This document shows positions 1-8,380 of a DNA stretch of 32,240 nucleotides, piece after piece. A model generated the notes under the pieces. That model was not told the DNA's origin. It saw only the letters and a list, made by a program, of their open reading frames with translations, and did no database searches. The translations under genes and the position numbers were made by a program. Position 1 is the stretch's first letter, and each line of letters begins with the position of its first letter. The DNA is taken from NCBI GenBank assembly GCA_020631275.1, contig JAHDHO010000004.1, forward strand, positions 1-32,240. Direction: 5' to 3'. This DNA comes from Polaribacter sp. (GTDB lineage: Bacteria; Bacteroidota; Bacteroidia; Flavobacteriales; Flavobacteriaceae).

Positions 1-1
1 A

Positions 2-199
<198 letters not shown>

Positions 200-201
200 G
201 T

Positions 202-567
202 ATGAATTGTCCTTGCAATCCAAATAAATTATATAAAAATTGCTGCAAAAAAGCTCATGATAATATTTTCTCCGCAGAAACATCAGAAGAATTAATGCGT
301 TCTAGATACAGTGCTTTTGTGTTGGGTAATATAAATTATTTACATAAAAGTCATCACAGTACAACAAGATTGTCTAATAGAGAGTATAAAGAATTAAAGA
401 AATGGACACAATCTGTTGATTGGGTAAAACTTCAAATTCATAATTCTACGGATAATAGTGTAGAATTTACTGCATTTTTTATAGAAAACGGAAATTTAGA
501 AACAATTAAAGAACATTCTATATTTTGTATTGAAAATAATCATTGGGTATATTTAAATGCAGTTTAA
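202..567 (+). CDS. YchJ-like SEC-C motif protein (UPF0225 family)
   Basis: N-terminal CPCxxxKxYKxCC SEC-C zinc-binding motif, followed by LMRSRYSAFVLGNINYLHKSHH and a WxxLxIxxS...VEFxAFF pattern typical of the YchJ family. Confidence 0.85.
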   Translation: MNCPCNPNKLYKNCCKKAHDNIFSAETSEELMRSRYSAFVLGNINYLHKSHHSTTRLSNREYKELKKWTQSVDWVKLQIHNSTDNSVEFTAFFIENGNLETIKEHSIFCIENNHWVYLNAV

Positions 568-615
568 GTAGAGCTATTTTATTACTTTTGCATACCTAAC
601 TACAACTTATTTTTT

Positions 616-1266
616 ATGAAACAAATTATCATTTTTTTGTTGTTAATTATTGTTATTTTAATTGGCTACGGAAAATACAATCAGTACAAAAGATACAACT
701 CACCAAAGGTTAATTATACATCTTCAAAAACTGTAGATTTAGAATACTATAACCAAGACATTGTTTTAAAGTATTATGAGTCTGTAGAAGAACTTAATAG
801 TTATGTTATGCTACAATGGTCTGCAAACAACATAGATGTAAGAACGCCAGAGGACGATGATAATAAAACCAAAATTGCTGTTAAAACCTATGCTAAAAAA
901 TTAGCCGTTCTTAAATATTATGAAGATATTTTATCTAAATCTTCGGAATTAAAATCGAAAGGATTAACGAGTGAAGAAATTAAATTTTTAACTAAAAACG
1001 GTATTGATTTAAAAACCTACAATAAAAATCTTTACAAAAATAAGTTAATCACGTTATTTAAGAATACTCCTCAAATTAAGTTTGGAAGCAAACATCCAAT
1101 TGTTTTTGAAATTCAAAAGATTTTAATAAAAAAAGGATACAAACTAGAATTAGATGGTGTTTATAAAAAAGAAACTTTTAATATAATTAAGAATTTTGAA
1201 ACTAAAAACAATTTTTTATCAGATGGTGTTTTAGACCTTTTAACTTTAGAAGCACTTTTAAAATAA
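616..1266 (+). CDS. Membrane-anchored protein with C-terminal peptidoglycan-binding-like domain
   Basis: N-terminal hydrophobic helix (IIIFLLLIIVILIGYG); C-terminal FGSKHPIVFEIQKILIKKGYKLELDGVYKKETFNIIKNFE resembles the PG_binding_1 repeat. Confidence 0.6.
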   Translation: MKQIIIFLLLIIVILIGYGKYNQYKRYNSPKVNYTSSKTVDLEYYNQDIVLKYYESVEELNSYVMLQWSANNIDVRTPEDDDNKTKIAVKTYAKKLAVLKYYEDILSKSSELKSKGLTSEEIKFLTKNGIDLKTYNKNLYKNKLITLFKNTPQIKFGSKHPIVFEIQKILIKKGYKLELDGVYKKETFNIIKNFETKNNFLSDGVLDLLTLEALLK

Positions 1267-1280
1267 ATATTTATAAAGAA

Positions 1281-1318
1281 AAAAACGTCTAGAAACATTA
1301 AAGCATCTAGACGTTTTT
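1281..1318. terminator. Bidirectional intrinsic terminator between convergent genes
   Basis: 13-bp perfect inverted repeat AAAAACGTCTAGA (1281-1293) / TCTAGACGTTTTT (1306-1318) with a 12-nt loop, A-tract on one side and T-tract on the other, between a plus gene and a minus gene. Confidence 0.9.
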
Positions 1319-1335
1319 AAAAAAATAATGAAACT

Positions 1336-2754
1336 CTAATTTTTCATAAACTTTAAACTACCAACAGCATTATCTATTGTATATTTAATCATGTAAACTC
1401 CCTTACTCAAATTTGATACATCAATACTTTTTGATTTTTCATTTATTTGAATATTTTTTACTTGTTTACCTAAAATATTATAAACACTAATTTTAGAAAT
1501 TATATTATCCGAAGAAATATTTAAGTAATTATTTGTAGGATTAGGATACATAGAAATGTTTAATAAAGAATCTCTATCTACACTTGCTACTGCCGCATTA
1601 GAACTTAAAACAACACTACCTAAACTAGCTTCGTTAGACGGATTACCCAAAGCACCTTTTACAGAAAAACCGTATTGAATTATAAAACCTGCTTGTAACT
1701 CTGCAGCTAATGCCGAAACAGAGAAAGAAGACATGCTACTAGTTAATGTTACATTCTTGTTTACAACTGTAGCATAACCATTATTAGGATCTAAGGCTTT
1801 TATAAATGCAACAACTGTATAACCAGCATCGATTGTATAACTATCAATATTTGCAGAAAAAGTTAAATCTGAATCTGCCAATCCGTTATTTTCTACATAA
1901 GAACTTGCTTCTATATATTTATTTGGTGTTGTTGTATTATCAAACCAAGATGCATTTGTGTTTTCTGCCGACCAAATAGCAAAGTTTGGTTGTAATGTTA
2001 CCGTTGAAGCTGCAACAGTAGTTTTTAAATTTGCAACATCATAAGAAAATCCAAAAGCATAACTGTCATCCGAAGTATTAAATGCATTTACATATCCATT
2101 CCAAGTTTTAGAACCATCGATAGTTACACCATCATTAGTTGCATTTCCAGAATTATCACTCGCATTTTCAGTAACTACAACACTACCTAATGATGCTTCA
2201 TTTGCAGGATCTCCTAATGCACCTGTGACAGAAAAACCATATTGAATTATAAAACCAGATTGCAGTTCTGCACCTGTTGCAGATATGGTAAAAGAGCTCA
2301 TTCCGTTTGTTAAAACGATATTTTTGTTAACCACAGTTGCATAACCATTATTTGGATCTAAGGCTTTAATAAAAGCGACAACTTTGTATGCAGAATCCAT
2401 GGTAAAAGCATCTAAATTTGCAGAAAAAGTTAAATCCGAACCTGCTAATCCGTTATTTTCTACATAAGAACTTGCTTCTATATACTTATTTGGAGTTGTT
2501 GCATTATCAAACCAAGATGTATTTGTATTTTCTGCCGACCAAATTGCAAAGTTAGGTTGTAATGTTACTGAAGAAGCTGCAACCGTAGTTTTTAGGTTCT
2601 GAACATCATAACTAAAACCAAAAGCATAACTATCATCAGAAGTATTAAAAGCATTAACATAACCACTCCATGTTTTCGAACCATCAACACTTACAGTGTT
2701 TTGAGCAAATCCAAAAGCAGTTATTAAAAGAAGTAATAAAGTAATTTTTTTCAT
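1336..2754 (-). CDS. T9SS type A sorting domain-containing secreted protein with two tandem copies of an unassigned domain
   Basis: Signal peptide MKKITLLLLLITAFGFAQ; two ~180-aa repeats (VDGSKTWSGYVNAFNTSDDSYAFGFSYDV... and IDGSKTWNGYVNAFNTSDDSYAFGFSYDV...); C-terminal ISMYPNPTNNYLNI...ISVYNILGKQV...LSKGVYMIKY...SLKFMKN is a T9SS type A tail. Confidence 0.85.
   Translation of the reverse strand: MKKITLLLLLITAFGFAQNTVSVDGSKTWSGYVNAFNTSDDSYAFGFSYDVQNLKTTVAASSVTLQPNFAIWSAENTNTSWFDNATTPNKYIEASSYVENNGLAGSDLTFSANLDAFTMDSAYKVVAFIKALDPNNGYATVVNKNIVLTNGMSSFTISATGAELQSGFIIQYGFSVTGALGDPANEASLGSVVVTENASDNSGNATNDGVTIDGSKTWNGYVNAFNTSDDSYAFGFSYDVANLKTTVAASTVTLQPNFAIWSAENTNASWFDNTTTPNKYIEASSYVENNGLADSDLTFSANIDSYTIDAGYTVVAFIKALDPNNGYATVVNKNVTLTSSMSSFSVSALAAELQAGFIIQYGFSVKGALGNPSNEASLGSVVLSSNAAVASVDRDSLLNISMYPNPTNNYLNISSDNIISKISVYNILGKQVKNIQINEKSKSIDVSNLSKGVYMIKYTIDNAVGSLKFMKN
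1606..2700 (-). repeat. In-gene tandem duplication, 567-bp (189-aa) period
   Basis: Equivalent codons of the two copies lie at 2681 and 2114 (567 bp apart); the protein copies are very similar over ~178 residues. Confidence 0.9.
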
Positions 2755-2811
2755 GTGTTAATTGTTTTTTAGTTAATTAATCAATATTAACTTAAAATAT
2801 TTAACAATCCT

Positions 2812-2840
2812 TAAAAAACACCACAACAAAAAACATACAT
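2812..2840 (-). promoter_or_regulatory. Conserved upstream motif copy A
   Basis: Plus strand TAAAAAACACCACAACAAAAAACATACAT, 28/29 identical to 20325-20353 upstream of susC; 57 nt before the ATG of the 1336-2754 gene. Confidence 0.7.
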
Positions 2841-3046
2841 CATAAAATAATAATGATTTTATTATCAAATAACCACAAAACCAGTAATAATAAGAAAAAT
2901 TAGAAACAATTTATTTATTGACTAAAATAAAATAATAAATAAAATCTTGTTGTATAGGTAATGTATGGTTTTAAAATATCTTACAGCAAAAATAAAATAC
3001 AGAAAACAAGAATTAACAATTAACAAATTAACTATATAACAAGCAG

Positions 3047-3112
3047 TTAAGGTATTTTTCAAGATATAAAACTAGATACAAATATAATTATGTTGTGCTA
3101 CAAATACCTTAA
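3047..3112. repeat. Distant inverted repeat TTAAGGTATTT ... AAATACCTTAA
   Basis: Perfect 11-bp arms at 3047-3057 and 3102-3112 separated by 44 nt. Confidence 0.6.
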
Positions 3113-3116
3113 AATA

Positions 3117-3132
3117 AGCCACTAAATTGGCT
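3117..3132 (-). terminator. Possible weak terminator hairpin at the end of the PUL operon
   Basis: Minus strand AGCCA-ATTTAG-TGGCT followed by TATTTT, overlapping the stop codon of the MFS gene. Confidence 0.35.
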
Positions 3133-4555
3133 ATGTATTGCTATTTCTTTTATCTAACTCAGCTCTTATAAGCAATGTTTTTTCTTCTGTAACATCATAA
3201 TTTCTCATTACGTACATTGCTGCCAAAGTTCCTAAGATTGGTAATCCCGAAAAGAAAATTCTTAACCCAAACATTGATTCTTCAGTTTGAATAGCCGCAC
3301 CAGATTCAAAATTTACAAAAGTTAAAATTAATCCACTTAATAAACCTGCAATTGCTAATCCAAATTTAACCATCCACCAATAAATTGCGCCAAAAATACC
3401 TTCTCTTCTTTTATTTGTATTTAACTCGTCGATATCAATAACATCAGAAGTCATAGACATCATCAAAGTAAATAAACTTCCAATACCAAAAGAAAAGAAT
3501 GGTAACGCAAACAAAAACATATATGGTTTACCCGGAATAAATAAAAACCAAAGTAGTATATACCCAACTACAGAAATACCTTGAGAAATTAAAAATGCTT
3601 TTTTCTTACCCATTTTTTTAGACATTTTAGCTACAATAGGTATTACTAAAAAAGTAGTTACTATTGCACCAACACTTCCAAATAAAGTGGGCCAAAGACC
3701 AAAATTAGATTCGTTTCCAGCAAATAAGTAATATTTAATAATGTAGTAAGAAAAACCTGCAATTGTATTGAAAGCATTAAATATTAAAAAAGTTGCAATA
3801 CATAATTTTTTAAAAGGTTCAATTTTTAAAGCAGCTCTAAAACCTTCTATTATTTCATTAAAACTACCACCGATATTACCTAATGTTAAAGACGAGTAAT
3901 TTTCATTTAAAGTTGACTTACTTTTGATAAAAATTGCAGGTACCGCAGCCAAAAAAGCACAAGCTATTGCTACATATATCGCTAAAGATCTAGTTGCAAC
4001 ATCGCCAGACGTAAATAATGTTGTATCTGCCATTAAAACCCAAAACCAAGGAGCAATTACCCAAGCCCATTGCCCAATTAATTGCGCTGTCGCCATTATA
4101 TTTGTTCGTTCATGAAAATCATCACTCATTTCATAGCCCATAGCAACATATGGAACACTAAAAATGGTTAACCCTAAATAAAAGACAAAAGACCAAAGTA
4201 AGAAATACGTAAAATTATAGTTTACAGAGTTTGATATATACATTTGCCACATCAAAGCAAACGAAACACCCATTATAATTGCACCAATTAAAACATATTG
4301 TCTTCTTCTACCCCATTTTGACTTAGTGTTATCTGAAATAAACCCCATAATAGGATCTGTAATTGCATCAAAAATTCTAGGAAGAAAATATAAAACACCT
4401 AACATCCAACCAGGAAAACCCAAATTTTCTACTAAAACCACAGTAAAAATTCCTAATACTGCCGGAAACATTTGATTTGCCAACATCCCTAAACCAAAAG
4501 CAACTTTTTGTCCGAAAGAAACTTTTTTCTTTTTTAATAAATTAGTTGATTCCAT
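3131..4555 (-). CDS. MFS transporter, GPH-type glycoside/cation symporter
   Basis: Multi-pass hydrophobic protein with DAITDPIMGFISDNTKSKWGRRRQYVLIGA, a signature of the GPH/MelB-like MFS_2 family. Confidence 0.85.
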   Translation of the reverse strand: MESTNLLKKKKVSFGQKVAFGLGMLANQMFPAVLGIFTVVLVENLGFPGWMLGVLYFLPRIFDAITDPIMGFISDNTKSKWGRRRQYVLIGAIIMGVSFALMWQMYISNSVNYNFTYFLLWSFVFYLGLTIFSVPYVAMGYEMSDDFHERTNIMATAQLIGQWAWVIAPWFWVLMADTTLFTSGDVATRSLAIYVAIACAFLAAVPAIFIKSKSTLNENYSSLTLGNIGGSFNEIIEGFRAALKIEPFKKLCIATFLIFNAFNTIAGFSYYIIKYYLFAGNESNFGLWPTLFGSVGAIVTTFLVIPIVAKMSKKMGKKKAFLISQGISVVGYILLWFLFIPGKPYMFLFALPFFSFGIGSLFTLMMSMTSDVIDIDELNTNKRREGIFGAIYWWMVKFGLAIAGLLSGLILTFVNFESGAAIQTEESMFGLRIFFSGLPILGTLAAMYVMRNYDVTEEKTLLIRAELDKRNSNT

Positions 4556-4560
4556 ATTTT

Positions 4561-6057
4561 TTAGATTGCGGGAATAATAATTGTTTGAATTGCTTGTGCA
4601 TCAATTTTTATAGATACCGATTTCTCTAAAAAATTTAAAGTGAAACTTTTTTGATTGAAGCCTTCATTAAAAACTACTACAGCAATAGAATCATCTGGAT
4701 TTTTGGCTGCTGTTACCTGTAAATCTTTATCAGAATTTGTAACTTCTATTATTACAGCTTCTGGTCTTATGTATTTACTAAAATGAGCTAAAGTGTAGTA
4801 TATTGGTGTAAAATACACTTCGTCTTTCTCTGGATCTACAATTACAGGTGCAACACACCAATTCTTAAACCAATTGGGTCCGCCTTGTGTATCTAAAACC
4901 ATATTCCAATCTACCCAACCATCTACATAATTATTTAAACAACCAATAATATCTCTTGCATATCTATTTACAGGCGCGTATTTTGGGTGTAAATGTCTAT
5001 CTTTTTCAGAAGCCCAATCCCAACCCCAATCTGTTGCTTCTTTAGACCAATACCATAAATCATCTTTCCATTTTGGCACTTCAGAATCTACACAACCTTC
5101 TGTTTCTATTAAATATTTGTTTGGAGATTTATGATGAGCATATTGCAAAGCCTCCGGAAAAACCTCGTACGTGCTTTCGTACCAGTGAATTGCTGTTCCG
5201 TCAAAATACTTAGCGCTTTCTTCGGTTTTATACATTTCATCTACCCACTCTTTTAAACCCGCTCTATTTTGATCGTATCCTAAAATCTTAACATCTGCTT
5301 TGCCTTCTTTTTCTAATTTTGGCCCTAAATAATTCTGAACAAAATCCGTCATTTCTTTTGGTGAATAATGCATGCTTTCCCAATTATTACCATTTCCATG
5401 CGGTTCATTTTCTACGGTAAAGCCCCAAATATCTATTCCTTCATTCTTATAAGCATCCACATATTTAGAAAAAAACAAAGCCCATGTATCATAATATTTT
5501 GGCAATAATTTACCACCAACCCAACTATTATTATCTTTCATCCAAGGTGCAGCAGACCAAGGAGAAGCAATAATTTTAAAACCATCCTTAGAAATCGCCA
5601 TTGCATCTTTAATCATAGGTATAATATCATCTTTATCTTCAGCAACAGAAAAATGTTTTAATTCTACATCGTCTGCGACTGGTGTATAAGAATAATTTGA
5701 CAATGAAAAATCACATGAATTCATATGAGTTCTTGTAAGAGAATATTTGGCACCTGATTCTCCGAAATAGGCTTCTAAAATCTGATTTCTTTTTACTTTG
5801 CTCAATTTATTTAACAAATACGCAGATGACTCTGTAAAAGAACCTCCAAAACCTGTTATCGTTTGAAACTTCTTTTGATCGTTAATTTTTATTGTTGATG
5901 AGTTTTCGTCTCCAGAAAAAGGTTTTATTTTAGAAAGTTTATTTCCTCTTGCAGAAGTTTCAAAAATTTTCACCTCTAAAACTTCTTGTTTTTTTCCGCA
6001 GCTTACTATCATCAAAATTGACATAAATAATAAGATGTTTTTTAGATCTATTTTCAT
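4561..6057 (-). CDS. GH30-family glycosidase lipoprotein (probable beta-1,6-glucosidase/glucanase)
   Basis: Lipobox MIVSC; FQTITGFGGSFTESSAYLLNKLS; acid/base motif WGFTVENEPHG; nucleophile region YLIETEGC; SPWSAAPWMKDN; typical of GH30. Confidence 0.9.
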   Translation of the reverse strand: MKIDLKNILLFMSILMIVSCGKKQEVLEVKIFETSARGNKLSKIKPFSGDENSSTIKINDQKKFQTITGFGGSFTESSAYLLNKLSKVKRNQILEAYFGESGAKYSLTRTHMNSCDFSLSNYSYTPVADDVELKHFSVAEDKDDIIPMIKDAMAISKDGFKIIASPWSAAPWMKDNNSWVGGKLLPKYYDTWALFFSKYVDAYKNEGIDIWGFTVENEPHGNGNNWESMHYSPKEMTDFVQNYLGPKLEKEGKADVKILGYDQNRAGLKEWVDEMYKTEESAKYFDGTAIHWYESTYEVFPEALQYAHHKSPNKYLIETEGCVDSEVPKWKDDLWYWSKEATDWGWDWASEKDRHLHPKYAPVNRYARDIIGCLNNYVDGWVDWNMVLDTQGGPNWFKNWCVAPVIVDPEKDEVYFTPIYYTLAHFSKYIRPEAVIIEVTNSDKDLQVTAAKNPDDSIAVVVFNEGFNQKSFTLNFLEKSVSIKIDAQAIQTIIIPAI

Positions 6058-6064
6058 AATATTT

Positions 6065-7075
6065 TTATTTTTTATCTAAAGATGAATACACGTTTTTCAC
6101 AATAGAAAAAACCTCTTTTTTCTTTCTATTAATATCTACTATCCCCCAAAATTCTTCATTGGGCGCACCGTCGTATGGCACACCAGAACTATTAGGAGCC
6201 CAACCGCCAATATCTTGTTGATTATTATTACCGGCTTTCCATAAACCATCTGTAAAAGAAAACAATGTTACACCGTTACCTTTATCTTTATTCGCTACAA
6301 TCTTGCTTAAAATTTTTGAAGTAGCTGCTGCTTGTGCCTTCTCGTTAATTCCTTTTTCAAAACCATCTTTAGCAATTGTCATATAACTATCACTTCCTGC
6401 TTCTGATAAATACATAGGTTTAGAACTAATTTTTTGCCATTGCATAAAAATTTCTTCCGGATTATCCCATCTATAAACATTCATCCCCCAGACATCTATA
6501 TTTTTACCCTTTTCATATGCAATAGCATCTGGCAACTCACCATGAGCCGTTGCTACTGGATGATTACTATCTATTTTATGAATTGCTACTGCTGCTTTAT
6601 CCATAACGTTATACCAATTTAAAATATCACCATCAAACCATTCTGGATGATAATTGTATTCATTCCCCAACTCCCACATTAAAATTGCCTTATGATTTTT
6701 AAATTTCTCTATATAATTTAAATAAGAGCCCGAAAACAAATCATTTTTACCATCTTGTTTATACCCAAAACCAATAATTACTTTAATACCTGCTTTTTCC
6801 AATTTATTTAAAATTGCAACCTCTGCAATAGGTTCATATACTCTTATAGTGTTTATGCCTGCATCTTGCATTAATTTTAAATCTTGATCTATACTTTTGA
6901 AACTTCTTTTATTGCTTCCTTTAGGAACCGGATGATAGCAAATTCCTTTAATAAAATAAGGTGTATTATTTACTAAAATCTTATTTTTTGCCACACTTAC
7001 AACATCAGTTTGTACCTCTTTATTACAAGTGGTAAAAAGTAATATCGATAAGAAAATTAATACGTAATTTTTCAT
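6065..7075 (-). CDS. Clan GH-A TIM-barrel glycosidase lipoprotein (GH2-catalytic/GH5/GH72-like; family uncertain)
   Basis: Lipobox LFTTC; FIKGICYHP, AGINTIRVYEPI; acid/base LMWELGNEYNYH; putative nucleophile MYLSEAGSDSY. Confidence 0.7.
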   Translation of the reverse strand: MKNYVLIFLSILLFTTCNKEVQTDVVSVAKNKILVNNTPYFIKGICYHPVPKGSNKRSFKSIDQDLKLMQDAGINTIRVYEPIAEVAILNKLEKAGIKVIIGFGYKQDGKNDLFSGSYLNYIEKFKNHKAILMWELGNEYNYHPEWFDGDILNWYNVMDKAAVAIHKIDSNHPVATAHGELPDAIAYEKGKNIDVWGMNVYRWDNPEEIFMQWQKISSKPMYLSEAGSDSYMTIAKDGFEKGINEKAQAAATSKILSKIVANKDKGNGVTLFSFTDGLWKAGNNNQQDIGGWAPNSSGVPYDGAPNEEFWGIVDINRKKKEVFSIVKNVYSSLDKK

Positions 7076-7090
7076 TTATAAGTTTAGTAT

Positions 7091-8365
7091 TTAGGGAAGT
7101 AAAACCGCCTCCATTAATTTTTGCTTATTCCCGTTATAAGACTTTATAATTGGTAAATTATTTCTTGTTAATGATTTAAACACATTTTTATCTACCAATT
7201 GCCATAGCGCAAATTTGGCCTCACTTTTATTATTTATTAATCCAAAGTGATTTTCTGATCCATCAGGATTTTCAGCATCTTTCCATTGCTCATCAAAAGC
7301 TTCAAAATAAAAACAAGTAACTCTATTACTACTAGACCATTCTCTTATAGATTTATAATATAAGGCTTGCTTATATTCATCGGTTGCTTTAGATCCTTTA
7401 GAACCATAAAAACCATTAGAATTTGTTGCCCAACCAGTTTCGCCTATATGAATCGGTTTTTGAACACCAAGACTTTCAACATATTTTTTTACATTTTCAT
7501 ATTGATTAATCGCATATTTTGCAGCTTTTTTCATTAAAGAATCTATTCTTAATTCTTTAGTTTTTTCGACACTTTTATCATTATAAACTTTCCAAAAAAC
7601 AGGATTATAATGTGTATCATGCATTGGATATGTGTGCATAGAAATAAAATCTACAGCTTTAATTAATTGTTTTAAATCCTTTGTATGGTAAGCTGTATCA
7701 CCACCACCCCAAGAGGCAAAATTATCTGAACTTGTAACCCAAAGTTTACTCGGCAACTCGCCTTGTTTCTTTAACTTTTGAAGATAATTCACCCATTTTA
7801 ATATCACTTTGGGCTGAACATAATAACTTGTTGCCCATTTTACCATTGCCTCATTACCAACAGAAATAATTTTTACAATTTTTGGATATTTCTTTGCCAA
7901 TGTAACAGCTGTTTCTATTTCAAAGGCATTTCTATCACTTTCTTCAAAATGATTAGGAGCTTTATTATTACTCCCAAAAGCGTTTTTGCAATCGATCCAA
8001 GCACCCAACATTACATACATTTCAAAGCCATTTTCTTCTTGTTTAAGTTGATAAATAGCTTCTAACAAATTTGCCGCTTGCTTTAAATGAACATTATACG
8101 TTCTTAAAACTTTAATGTTCATTGCAGACAAAATTTTTAAATCATCTTTTAGTTCTTGCATTGTAGGCTGAATATCTCTTGATTTTTGTCGATATCCGCC
8201 ATATGAAATAGCTAAATACTCTGCATTACCTAGAATTTCTGATGCTGACAAATTTCCATCTTCAACCTTGTTCTTAGTTGCATTACCTTTACATGAAATG
8301 ATAAAAAAGAGCATAATTATCCACACAAAATAAAGGACACAATTCTTCTTTTTTATCATTTCCAT
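7091..8365 (-). CDS. GH17-family beta-1,3-glucanase-like lipoprotein
   Basis: Lipobox IISC; MNIKVLRTYNVHLKQAANLLEAI; ISVGNEAM acid/base; FISMHTYPM; IHIGETGWAT nucleophile; all typical of GH17. Confidence 0.85.
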   Translation of the reverse strand: MEMIKKKNCVLYFVWIIMLFFIISCKGNATKNKVEDGNLSASEILGNAEYLAISYGGYRQKSRDIQPTMQELKDDLKILSAMNIKVLRTYNVHLKQAANLLEAIYQLKQEENGFEMYVMLGAWIDCKNAFGSNNKAPNHFEESDRNAFEIETAVTLAKKYPKIVKIISVGNEAMVKWATSYYVQPKVILKWVNYLQKLKKQGELPSKLWVTSSDNFASWGGGDTAYHTKDLKQLIKAVDFISMHTYPMHDTHYNPVFWKVYNDKSVEKTKELRIDSLMKKAAKYAINQYENVKKYVESLGVQKPIHIGETGWATNSNGFYGSKGSKATDEYKQALYYKSIREWSSSNRVTCFYFEAFDEQWKDAENPDGSENHFGLINNKSEAKFALWQLVDKNVFKSLTRNNLPIIKSYNGNKQKLMEAVLLP

Positions 8366-8380
8366 TTTTATAATACTTTA

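Noticed and set aside
3924-4115. Plus-strand 63-aa ORF
   Set aside because: Antisense inside the well-supported MFS transporter gene; no recognisable domain
6434-6622. Plus-strand 62-aa ORF
   Set aside because: Antisense inside the GH-A glycosidase gene; no domain or independent support
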